From an uncultured Muribaculaceae bacterium (GTDB taxonomy: Bacteria > Bacteroidota > Bacteroidia > Bacteroidales > Muribaculaceae): 22,816 bases of DNA. Under the pieces are notes generated by a model. The model was not told where the DNA came from. It made no database searches and worked only from the letters and a program-made list of their open reading frames with translations. The stretch covers positions 1-22,816 of the forward strand of contig CAJUQP010000049.1 in the NCBI GenBank assembly GCA_910588245.1, given 5' to 3'. Each line of letters starts with the position of its first letter. Positions within the stretch are counted from its first letter, which is position 1. Positions 15,431 to 22,816 of this stretch are shown piece after piece. Position numbers and translations under genes: made by a program.

Positions 15431-17929
15431 ATGATAAAGAAATTATTTCCTTTGATGCTTCTCCCTCTGATGCTTTCGTGCAACGGAGCCAAGGAGCGCC
15501 CTGAGGTCATAAAGAATGATCTGCGTGCCCCGGCCTATCCGCTGGTGACCATAGATCCCTATACAAGTGCCTGGTCGGCTTCCGACAGCCTTTACGGCGC
15601 TCCCGTCACCCACTGGACAGGCAAGGATTTCCCATTCATCGGCGTGCTCAAGGTCGATGGCGTACCTTACCGGTTCATGGGCACGGAGGAGAAGGAGATG
15701 AAACCTATCGTGCCGACATCGCAGCAGAGCGAATGGAAGGGGAGATGGACAACGGTGAAGCCTGCCGGCGACTGGACAGCCGAGGCATTCGACGATTCCT
15801 CCTGGAAAGAGGATGCCGGAGCTTTCGGCACTCAGGAGAATGAACCGACAGCCAAGACCCAGTGGGGCACACCCGAGATCTGGGTGCGCCGTGTGGCTGA
15901 TATCGACGGAAAGGATCTCGACGGGCGTCCCGTCTACATAGAATTCTCCAACGATGATGACGCTGTGTTCTACGTAAACGGCGTGAAGATCTATGGCACA
16001 GGTTCTACCTGCAACAAGAACAAGATCGTGGAGCTGCCCCCTGAGGCAAGGGCCGCGCTGAAGCCCGGAAAGAATCTGCTTGCGGCAGAGTGTGTGAATC
16101 CCGTGGGCAACGGCCTGCTTGATTTCGGACTCCTTGTGCCGAAAGACCTTACTTCCGCTTTCGACAGGACGGCAGTCCAGACCTCGGCAGATGTCCAGGC
16201 CACACAGACGCACTACACCTTCACTTGCGGCGACGTTGACCTGGCTCTCGATTTCAGCGCCCCGCTTTTCCTTGACAATAAAGATTACGATCTTCTCAGC
16301 CGTCCGGTGAACTATGTGAGCTACGATGTGACGAGCAACGACGGCCGCAAGCATGACGTGGAGATCTACTTCGAGGCTTCTCCCCGCTGGGCTCTCGACC
16401 AGCCCTATCAGGCTTCGGTGAGCACTGCCTATGAGAAGAACGGCATAGCCTACCTCAAGACGGGCAGCCGTGAGCAGGCCGTCTTGGCCAAGAAAGGTGA
16501 TCATGTGCGCATCGACTGGGGATATTTCTATCTCGCCGCACCCGATTCGGGCATAGAATACGGTGTGGGACAGGCCGGCGATCTCCGCTCGCGTTTCGTG
16601 AAAGGGGAGAGCGTGGCGGTAGCCAGAGAGGGTAGCGACGACAGCGGCACGCTCGCGATTGTGCGCGACTTCGGAGATGTGAAGGATGCCCGCGGAATGG
16701 TGATGGTAGGGTATGACGACCAATATTCCATACAGTATTTCGGAGAGAATCTCCGTCCCTACTGGAACCGCAAGGGTGACAAGACGATAGAGTCGCAGTT
16801 CGAGGCCGCGGAGAAGGAATATGATTCCCTGATGGCGCAGTGCTATGCTTTCGACAGGAAATTCATGGAAGAGGCCCGCGCGGCCGGCGGCAAGGAATAT
16901 GCCGAGCTCCTCGCCCTGGCCTACCGCCAGACTATCGCCGCCCACAAGCTCGTGGAGAGCCCCAAGGGTGAGCTTATGTTCATGTCGAAGGAGAACGACA
17001 GCAACGGTTCCATCGGCACTGTCGACATCACATATCCCACGGCTCCGATATTCCTCTATTACAAACCGGAACTCGCCAAGGCCCTGATGAACCACATATT
17101 CGACTACAGCGAGAGTGGCCGCTGGACCAAGCCTTTCCCGGCACATGATGTCGGAACATATCCGCAGGCGAACGGCCAGACTTACGGAGGCGACATGCCT
17201 ATCGAGGAGGGTGGCAACATGCTTCTCATCACGGCGGCTGTCTGCGACCGCGAGGGTAACGCCGAGTATGCCGCCAAGCACTGGGACACGCTCACCACAT
17301 GGACCGACTATCTCGTGGAATACGGACTTGACCCTGAGAACCAGCTCTGCACCGATGACTTCGCGGGCCATTTCGCCCATAATGTCAACCTCTCCGCCAA
17401 GGCAATCCTCGGCATCGCCGCCTATGCGCGCATGGCCGAGACACTCGGCAAGAAGGATGTGGCCGACAAGTATTACGCCATAGCCCGCGACTATGCCGGC
17501 AAATGGAAAGAGATGGCCGCCGACGGCGACCACTACCGCCTCACTTTCGACAAGGAGGGGACCTGGAGCCAGAAATACAACCTCGTGTGGGACAAATTGC
17601 TCGGACTCGATATATTCCCGAAGGATATCATGCCCACCGAAATAAAGTATTATCTGACCAAGCAGAACCAGTACGGACTCCCCCTCGACAACCGCGAGAC
17701 CTACACGAAATCCGACTGGATCATGTGGACTGCCGCCATGGCCGACAGTCAGGAGGACTTCGAGGCCTTCATCAAACCGCTTCATAAGTTCTACAACGAG
17801 ACAATCGACCGTGTGCCTATGTCAGACTGGGTATTCACCGACAAGCCCAACCGACGTGGTTTCATGACCCGTGCCGTTGTCGGAGGCTATTTCATAAAGA
17901 TGCTTGACAAGAACAGTAAAACACAGTGA
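15431..17929 (+). CDS. Glutaminase-A-like lipoprotein (DUF4964/DUF5127/DUF4965/DUF1793 architecture)
   Basis: 832 residues from ATG 15431; a TTG at 15422 is in frame but lies in the repeat and is less likely. The lipoprotein signal ends in LMLSC (Cys17). The DUF4964-like start (RAPAYPLVTIDPYTSAWS, THWTGK) is followed at about 95-235 by a galactose-binding-type sandwich (WTAEAFDDSSWK, VYIEFSNDDDAVFYVNG) as seen in GH2-like proteins. A beta-rich DUF5127-type part and an (alpha/alpha)6-like C-terminal half follow (ALAYRQTIAAHKLV, GYFIKMLD end). Fungal members are called glutaminase A, but bacterial members sit in glycan loci and the barrel resembles glycosidases, so the substrate here is unclear. 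It stops 4 bp before the GH92 start. Confidence 0.75.
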   Translation: MIKKLFPLMLLPLMLSCNGAKERPEVIKNDLRAPAYPLVTIDPYTSAWSASDSLYGAPVTHWTGKDFPFIGVLKVDGVPYRFMGTEEKEMKPIVPTSQQSEWKGRWTTVKPAGDWTAEAFDDSSWKEDAGAFGTQENEPTAKTQWGTPEIWVRRVADIDGKDLDGRPVYIEFSNDDDAVFYVNGVKIYGTGSTCNKNKIVELPPEARAALKPGKNLLAAECVNPVGNGLLDFGLLVPKDLTSAFDRTAVQTSADVQATQTHYTFTCGDVDLALDFSAPLFLDNKDYDLLSRPVNYVSYDVTSNDGRKHDVEIYFEASPRWALDQPYQASVSTAYEKNGIAYLKTGSREQAVLAKKGDHVRIDWGYFYLAAPDSGIEYGVGQAGDLRSRFVKGESVAVAREGSDDSGTLAIVRDFGDVKDARGMVMVGYDDQYSIQYFGENLRPYWNRKGDKTIESQFEAAEKEYDSLMAQCYAFDRKFMEEARAAGGKEYAELLALAYRQTIAAHKLVESPKGELMFMSKENDSNGSIGTVDITYPTAPIFLYYKPELAKALMNHIFDYSESGRWTKPFPAHDVGTYPQANGQTYGGDMPIEEGGNMLLITAAVCDREGNAEYAAKHWDTLTTWTDYLVEYGLDPENQLCTDDFAGHFAHNVNLSAKAILGIAAYARMAETLGKKDVADKYYAIARDYAGKWKEMAADGDHYRLTFDKEGTWSQKYNLVWDKLLGLDIFPKDIMPTEIKYYLTKQNQYGLPLDNRETYTKSDWIMWTAAMADSQEDFEAFIKPLHKFYNETIDRVPMSDWVFTDKPNRRGFMTRAVVGGYFIKMLDKNSKTQ

Positions 17930-17933
17930 AACC

Positions 17934-20237
17934 ATGAATATGACACGTATATTGTGCTTAGGCATGGCGCTCGCCCTCGGGGCGGGCGTCACCGCCACGG
18001 CGGAGGTTCCCTCTCCCGTGGACTACGTAAGTACTCTTGTGGGCACGCAGTCGAAGAGAGAGCTCTCAACCGGCAACACCTATCCGGCAGTGGCTATGCC
18101 CTGGGGTATGAATTTCTGGACTCCCCAGACCGGAGAGATGGGCGACGGATGGACTTATACCTACAGTGCCGACAAGATCAGGGGCTTCAAGCAGACGCAT
18201 CAGCCGAGCCCCTGGATGAACGACTATGGCCAGTTCGCCATCATGCCTATGACGGGCAGGCCTGTGTTCGACGAGAATGAGCGCGCGAGCTGGTTCTCGC
18301 ATAAGGCGGAGAAAGCCACTCCATATTACTACCGTGCATATCTCGCCGACTATGATGTGGTGACAGAACTTGTGCCGACGGAGAGAGCGGCCATGTTCCG
18401 CCTTACTTTCCCGGAGACGGATAGCGCATATGTGGTGGTCGACAGCTACGACAACGGTTCATCCGCGAGAATTATCCCGGGCGAGAACAAGATCGTGGGC
18501 TACACCACGAAGAATACCGGCGGTGTGCCCGAGAATTTCAAGAACTGGTTTGTAATCGAGTTCGACCGTCCGTTTACCTATACCGCGGCTGTGGCCGACG
18601 GCAGGATTGACGCGAATAGCCTGGACTATACCGGAAACCACGCCGGAGCCATTGTCGGCTTCAAGACGCGGAAGGGTGAGCGGGTCACGGCGCGTGTGGC
18701 TTCATCGTTCATCAGCCCTGAGCAGGCGGAACTGAATCTCAGGGAGGTGGCCGGCAAAAGTTTCGATGAGCTCAAGGAGGTGGGCCGCGACCGCTGGAAC
18801 GAGGTGCTCGGACGCATAGAGGTGGAGGACAACGATATCGACCGGCTGCGCACTTTCTATTCATGCCTCTATCGGTCGGTGCTTTTCCCCAGGAGCTTCT
18901 ATGAATATGACGCCAAGGGGGATGTGGTGCACTACAGCCCTTACAACGGCGAGGTGCTTCCCGGCTATATGTTTACCGACACCGGTTTCTGGGATACCTT
19001 CCGGGCTCTGTTCCCCCTTCTCAACATGGTCTATCCGTCGATGAACGAGAAGATGCAGGCCGGACTTGTCAACGCTTACAACGAGAGCGGCTTCCTCCCC
19101 GAATGGGCGAGCCCGGGCCACAGAGACTGCATGGTGGGCAACAACTCCGCCTCTGTCGTGGCCGACGCATATCTGAAGGGGCTCCGCGGCTATGACGCGG
19201 AGACGCTATGGAAGGCTGTGGTGCATGGCGCGGAGGCGTATCTCCCCGGCAGCGCCAGCGGCCGCAAGGGCTACGAGTATTACAACAAGCTCGGCTACGT
19301 GCCCTACAACGTGGGGATAAAGGAGAACGCCGCCCGCACCCTCGAGTATGCCTACGATGACTGGTGTATCTACCAGCTCGGCAAGGCTCTCGGCAAATCG
19401 AAGAAGGAGCTCGCCAAATACGCGAAGCGGGCCATGAACTACAAGAATCTCTTCGACCCGGAATACAAACTCATGTGTGGCCGCAACGAGAAGGGTGATT
19501 TCCAGCGCCCGTTCAATCCGCTGAAATGGGGCGACGCCTTCACGGAGGGTAACAGCTGGCACTATTCATGGTCGGTGTTCCACGATCCGCAGGGCCTTAT
19601 CGACCTTATGGGTGGCAATGACACCTTCAACACGATGCTTGATTCGGTATTCACAGTGCCGCCATTGTTCGACGAGAGCTACTACGGCAGCGTCATACAT
19701 GAGATCAGGGAGATGCAGATCATGAACATGGGGAACTATGCCCACGGCAACCAGCCGATCCAGCATATGGCCTATCTTTACAATTATTCCGGGCAACCCT
19801 GGAAGACACAGTACTGGGTGCGCCGGGTCATGGACACGATGTATACCCCCGGCTTCGACGGCTACTGCGGCGACGAGGACAACGGCCAGACATCAGCCTG
19901 GTATGTCTTCTCCGCCATGGGCTTCTATCCGGTGTGTCCCGGTTCCAACGAATATGTGCTGGGGTCGCCCGCGTTCGGAAAGATGACCGTGAATCTGGAG
20001 AACGGGAAGAAGCTCGTGATAAACGCTCCCGGCAATTCCATGTCAAAACCATATGTGGCCTCCATGAAAGTGAACGGAAGCGCGCATGATCTCAATTATC
20101 TGACCCACGACATGCTGATGAACGGCGGCGTGATAGATTACGCTATGTCGGCATCGCCCGACACCGTGCGCGGCACGTCGCCCGAGTCAGCTCCCTATTC
20201 CTTCTCGAAGGAACTTAACGTAAAGAAAAAGAAATGA
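17934..20237 (+). CDS. GH92 family exo-alpha-mannosidase, probably periplasmic
   Basis: 767 residues from ATG 17934; an in-frame TTG upstream would overlap the previous gene and spoil the signal peptide. A secretion signal (cleavage about Ala23) is followed by the GH92 start VDYVSTLVGTQS and NTYPAVAMPWGM. Catalytic features match in spacing what I recall from the B. thetaiotaomicron enzyme BT3990: general acid E538 in FTEGNSWHYSW, and the base pair D647/D649 in GDEDNGQTSAWY. The pair H589-E590 (VIHEIREM) falls where a His-Glu pair is linked to alpha-1,2 specificity. GH92 enzymes are calcium-dependent and invert the anomeric centre, removing mannose side chains. The gene overlaps the GH125 start by 4 nt. 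Family is firm; linkage preference is inference. Confidence 0.93.
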   Translation: MNMTRILCLGMALALGAGVTATAEVPSPVDYVSTLVGTQSKRELSTGNTYPAVAMPWGMNFWTPQTGEMGDGWTYTYSADKIRGFKQTHQPSPWMNDYGQFAIMPMTGRPVFDENERASWFSHKAEKATPYYYRAYLADYDVVTELVPTERAAMFRLTFPETDSAYVVVDSYDNGSSARIIPGENKIVGYTTKNTGGVPENFKNWFVIEFDRPFTYTAAVADGRIDANSLDYTGNHAGAIVGFKTRKGERVTARVASSFISPEQAELNLREVAGKSFDELKEVGRDRWNEVLGRIEVEDNDIDRLRTFYSCLYRSVLFPRSFYEYDAKGDVVHYSPYNGEVLPGYMFTDTGFWDTFRALFPLLNMVYPSMNEKMQAGLVNAYNESGFLPEWASPGHRDCMVGNNSASVVADAYLKGLRGYDAETLWKAVVHGAEAYLPGSASGRKGYEYYNKLGYVPYNVGIKENAARTLEYAYDDWCIYQLGKALGKSKKELAKYAKRAMNYKNLFDPEYKLMCGRNEKGDFQRPFNPLKWGDAFTEGNSWHYSWSVFHDPQGLIDLMGGNDTFNTMLDSVFTVPPLFDESYYGSVIHEIREMQIMNMGNYAHGNQPIQHMAYLYNYSGQPWKTQYWVRRVMDTMYTPGFDGYCGDEDNGQTSAWYVFSAMGFYPVCPGSNEYVLGSPAFGKMTVNLENGKKLVINAPGNSMSKPYVASMKVNGSAHDLNYLTHDMLMNGGVIDYAMSASPDTVRGTSPESAPYSFSKELNVKKKK

Positions 20238-21694
20238 GCCGTCTTGCATTGAATATAAGCCTGGCTGTCCTGGCCGCCGCATCCTGGTGCGGCGGCCGGG
20301 CGATGGCCGCGACCGGCATCCCCGCGACCGTGTGTGCCGCCGACGCCGTGAAAAACAACAACCGTCCTGCTTCCGGAGAACGCCTGTTCCGCTCAAAGGC
20401 CGTGGAGAAGAAGATCGCCGACGTGGCTAAGCAGCTCAAGAATCCCAAGCTCGCGCTGATGTTTGTCAACTGTTTCCCGAACACGATCGACACTACGGTG
20501 CATTTCCGCAAGGATGATGATGGCAATCCCGACACATTCGTCTATACCGGAGATATCCATGCCATGTGGCTCCGCGACTCCGGAGCGCAGGTATGGCCGT
20601 ATGTGCAGCTTGCCAATGCCGATCCGGCGCTCAGGGAGATGCTGGCCGGTGTGATTCTCCGCCAGTTCAAATGCATAAACACCGACCCCTATGCCAACGC
20701 CTTCAACGACGGCGCCATACCCGACGGCCACTGGATGACCGACCTCACCGACATGAAGCCTGAGCTTCATGAGCGTAAGTGGGAGATCGATTCCCTCTGC
20801 TATCCGATACGCCTGGCATATGAATACTGGAAGAAGACCGGCGATACAAGCATCTTCTCCGGCGAATGGCTTAAGGCCGTAGGCAATATCCTCGCCACTT
20901 TCCGCCAGCAGCAGCGCAAGGATGGCGTGGGGCCGTATAAGTTTCAGAGAAACACGGAGCGTGCTCTCGATACGATGACCAACGACGGTCTGGGCAATCC
21001 GGTGAGGCCTGTGGGCCTGATAGCCTCTGCCTTCCGGCCGTCGGACGATGCCACGACATTCCAGTTTCTCGTGCCCTCCAACTTCTTCGCCGTGACCTCT
21101 CTGCGTAAGGCCGCGGAGATCCTCACGGAGGTGAACGGGGAAAAGAGACTCGCTTCCGAATGCACGGCGCTTGCCGACGAGGTTGAGTCGGCCCTTAAGC
21201 AATATGCGGTGTATGACCATCCCGAATTCGGGAAAATCTACGCCTTTGAGGTCGACGGCTTCGGCAACCGCATGCTCATGGATGACGCCAACGTGCCCTC
21301 GCTGCTCGCCATGCCATATCTGGGAGATGTGGAGGTGTCAGATCCCGTATATCAGAACACCCGCCGGTTCGTGTGGAGCGATTCCAATCCTTACTTCTTC
21401 AAGGGGAGGGCCGGAGAGGGGATCGGCGGCCCGCATGTGGGCTACGACATGATCTGGCCCATGAGCATAATGATGAAGGCTTTCACAAGCGACGACGATG
21501 CGGAGATCAGGCAGTGTGTGGAGATGCTCATGGCCACTGATGCCGGAACGAATTTCATGCACGAGTCGTTTCATAAGGATAACGCCGACAAGTTTACCCG
21601 TCCCTGGTTCGCCTGGCAGAACACTCTCTTCGGGGAGTTGATCATCAAACTCATCGACGACGGGCGTCTCGGTCTTCTCAACAGTATAGAATGA
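20234..21694 (+). CDS. GH125 family exo-alpha-1,6-mannosidase
   Basis: 486 residues. The start ATG overlaps the GH92 stop (ATGA), so translation is probably coupled. A secretion signal (to about AMA/ATG, residue 25) indicates the periplasm. Family signatures are TGDIHAMWLRDSGAQVWPY, NDGAIPDGHWMTDL, ERKWEIDSLCYP (D186 is the likely general acid) and KGRAGEGIGGPHVGYDMIWP (E395). The length fits GH125, an (alpha/alpha)6 inverting family that removes single alpha-1,6-linked mannoses from a debranched backbone, so it should work after GH92. The family call is firm. Catalytic residue numbers are my motif-based reading. Confidence 0.93.
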   Translation: MSRLALNISLAVLAAASWCGGRAMAATGIPATVCAADAVKNNNRPASGERLFRSKAVEKKIADVAKQLKNPKLALMFVNCFPNTIDTTVHFRKDDDGNPDTFVYTGDIHAMWLRDSGAQVWPYVQLANADPALREMLAGVILRQFKCINTDPYANAFNDGAIPDGHWMTDLTDMKPELHERKWEIDSLCYPIRLAYEYWKKTGDTSIFSGEWLKAVGNILATFRQQQRKDGVGPYKFQRNTERALDTMTNDGLGNPVRPVGLIASAFRPSDDATTFQFLVPSNFFAVTSLRKAAEILTEVNGEKRLASECTALADEVESALKQYAVYDHPEFGKIYAFEVDGFGNRMLMDDANVPSLLAMPYLGDVEVSDPVYQNTRRFVWSDSNPYFFKGRAGEGIGGPHVGYDMIWPMSIMMKAFTSDDDAEIRQCVEMLMATDAGTNFMHESFHKDNADKFTRPWFAWQNTLFGELIIKLIDDGRLGLLNSIE

Positions 21695-22662
21695 TGGGAC
21701 GGAGAATCAACAGATGTCTTATATCCTTGGCTGCGGTCTGCGCGGTGCTCGCTGCCGCGGCCAGGAATCCTGTCTTCGACGGATGGTATGCCGATCCGGA
21801 AGGTGCCGTCTTCGGCGACACATACTGGATATATCCGACATGGAGCGATCTCTACGAGAATCAGGTCTTCATAGACTGTTTCTCGTCGAAAGACCTTGTG
21901 AACTGGGAACGCCACCATTCCATCATCGACACGTGCGAGGTGAAATGGGCCGAGAAATGCATGTGGGCTCCTGCCATTGTGGAGAAAGACAACAGATATT
22001 ATCTGTTCTTCAGCGCCAACGACGTGCATGAGGGTGAGACCGGAGGAATCGGCGTGGCTGTTGCCGACAATCCTGCAGGGCCTTTCCGCGACCTCCTCGG
22101 CCGTCCGCTGATCAACGACATTGTCAACGGCGCGCAGCCTATCGACCAGTTCGTGTTCCGTGATGACGACGGTTCCTGGTATATGTATTACGGAGGCTGG
22201 GGCCACTGCAACATGGTGCGTCTTAAGGATGATTTCACCGGGCTCATGCCGTGGCCTGACGGTTCAGTATATCGGGAGGTTACTCCCGAAGGGTATACGG
22301 AGGGGCCGTTCATGAAGAAGCGCGGAGGCTGTTATTATTTCATGTGGAGCGAGGGGGGCTGGGGTGGCCCCGATTATTCGGTGGCCTACTCGATCTCCGA
22401 TTCACCCTTCGGTCCTTTCGTAAGGAAAGGTAAGATTTTGCAGTCTGACGAGAAGGTGGCCACGAGCGCCGGGCATCATTCGGTGATAAAAGTGCCGGGT
22501 GAGGATGAATACTACATAGTGTATCATCGCCGGCCGCTTGGCGACACCGGCCGCGACCATCGCCAGACCTGTGTCGACAGGATGACGTTTAATGCCGATG
22601 GCACGATAGCCCCCGTCAGGATTACTTTTGAGGGAGTCGGCCCGCGCCCGCTGGCCGAATAG
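21691..22662 (+). CDS. GH43-type five-bladed propeller glycosidase
   Basis: 323 residues. The start overlaps the GH125 stop (ATGATG, so 21691 or 21694). A short signal (cleavage about Ala23-Ala24) leads straight into the first blade. The GH43 catalytic triad is visible: D35 in WYADPEG (base), D152 in QPIDQFVF (pKa modulator) and E204 in YTEGPFMKK (acid). SSKDLVNWE and WAPAIVEKDNRYYLFFSA are typical blade motifs. GH43 enzymes release arabinofuranose, xylose or, in some subfamilies, galactofuranose. The small single-domain form suggests an exo enzyme. In a mannan locus it may remove a furanose decoration, which is an inference; subfamily was not determined. Confidence 0.87.
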   Translation: MMGRRINRCLISLAAVCAVLAAAARNPVFDGWYADPEGAVFGDTYWIYPTWSDLYENQVFIDCFSSKDLVNWERHHSIIDTCEVKWAEKCMWAPAIVEKDNRYYLFFSANDVHEGETGGIGVAVADNPAGPFRDLLGRPLINDIVNGAQPIDQFVFRDDDGSWYMYYGGWGHCNMVRLKDDFTGLMPWPDGSVYREVTPEGYTEGPFMKKRGGCYYFMWSEGGWGGPDYSVAYSISDSPFGPFVRKGKILQSDEKVATSAGHHSVIKVPGEDEYYIVYHRRPLGDTGRDHRQTCVDRMTFNADGTIAPVRITFEGVGPRPLAE

Positions 22663-22665
22663 GGC

Positions 22666-22687
22666 GCCCGGATAAGCCCGGGCCTTT
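22666..22687 (+). terminator. GC-rich hairpin after the last gene of the locus
   Basis: GCCCGG (22666-22671) pairs with CCGGGC (22678-22683) across a 6-nt loop and is followed by CTTTG, 4 bp after the stop codon of the GH43 gene. The T run is short, so termination strength is uncertain. The right part coincides with the border of the ABC-ATPase remnant, so the hairpin may have arisen at a junction. Confidence 0.45.
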
Positions 22688-22762
22688 GTAAAATTTATCG
22701 AGGTTCTCCACGATCTCGCGCTCATTCTTCGCGTCGAGCGAGTTCGTGGCCTCGTCGAGGAA
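22682..22762 (-). pseudogene. Remnant of an ABC-transporter ATPase (Walker B / D-loop segment)
   Basis: On the minus strand 22762-22682 reads FLDEATNSLDAKNE and then EREIVENLDKFYKG without a stop. This is the Walker-B end and D-loop of an ABC exporter ATPase, closest in style to the peptidase-domain bacteriocin/peptide exporters of Bacteroidetes. The codon before it on the minus strand is TAA (22765-22763), and the expected LSGGQ motif is not readable in the 54 bases that remain to the window end. Downstream, the conserved His-loop (AHRLS) is absent and the frame runs into the antisense of the GH43 gene. It therefore looks like a fragment cut on both sides. A contig-end assembly artefact is possible. 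Confidence 0.6.
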
Positions 22763-22816
22763 TTACTTCTTAAGATAGATTGAAATCAAGAATTCCCTTC
22801 CCCGCAGGCGGCTTGA

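Noticed and set aside
15443..17785. 780-codon open frame on the minus strand opposite the glutaminase-like gene
   Set aside because: It mirrors a well-supported gene, has no recognisable domain, and its His/Val/Gly-rich composition is what the complement of GC-biased codons gives. Similar long antisense frames lie opposite the SusC (7075-8682), SusD (10270-11607) and lipoprotein (3968-5479) genes.
17904..17933. Earlier TTG start for the GH92 gene
   Set aside because: It would overlap the previous gene and add ten polar residues ahead of a normal signal peptide; ATG at 17934 is better.
22402..22725. 107-codon minus-strand frame over the end of the GH43 gene
   Set aside because: It is in a different frame from the recognisable ABC-ATPase peptide and is antisense to a clear GH43 coding end.

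Overview
The window looks like a chromosomal piece of a gut Bacteroidales bacterium. The evidence is a SusC/SusD pair, several lipoprotein signal peptides, a promoter of the Bacteroidetes type (TTTG, 20 bp, TAnnTTTG at 733-764), AT-rich starts without clear Shine-Dalgarno sites, and fairly GC-rich coding DNA. The GC-rich codon use and the domain set would suit the Muribaculaceae, but that family assignment is an inference.

Layout. 1-809 is AT-rich and non-coding. It holds two near-identical small palindromes, a strong terminator hairpin that may end a small RNA, a degenerate 26-bp-period repeat array, and the promoter of the first gene. 810-3352 is a large one-component regulator (signal peptide, probable LamG-like domain, kelch-type propeller, one membrane helix, SARP/BTAD-type DNA-binding region). 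It is interrupted twice: a -1 frameshift at a T8 run and an in-frame TGA just before the membrane helix. 3353-3718 is a leader region with an 18-bp tandem duplication and a probable promoter. 3719-22662 is a single-strand polysaccharide utilization locus of ten intact genes: surface lipoprotein, GH76 endo-alpha-1,6-mannanase, SusC, SusD, DUF3823 lipoprotein, an unnamed TIM-barrel protein with GH42-like organisation, a glutaminase-A-like (DUF4965) lipoprotein, GH92 alpha-mannosidase, GH125 exo-alpha-1,6-mannosidase and a GH43-type propeller. 22663-22816 holds a terminator-like hairpin and, on the minus strand, a short remnant of an ABC-transporter ATPase.

How the genes would work together (inference from family knowledge). 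The GH76 enzyme cuts the alpha-1,6-mannan backbone at the cell surface, with the lipoprotein, SusD and DUF3823 protein holding glycan and SusC importing the fragments. In the periplasm GH92 trims mannose side chains and GH125 removes backbone alpha-1,6-mannose. This is the enzyme logic of fungal (yeast-type) alpha-mannan use. The GH43 protein and the unnamed TIM-barrel protein suggest a decorated mannan, for example with furanosides such as galactofuranose, or with another cap. The last four genes are very tightly packed: 4-nt overlaps join GH92/GH125 and GH125/GH43, and 4 nt separate the glutaminase-like gene from GH92.

The most notable points are the doubly broken regulator beside an otherwise intact locus, the unnamed TIM-barrel gene at 13228-15411, the long hairpin between the first two genes, and the possible small RNA at about 214-308.
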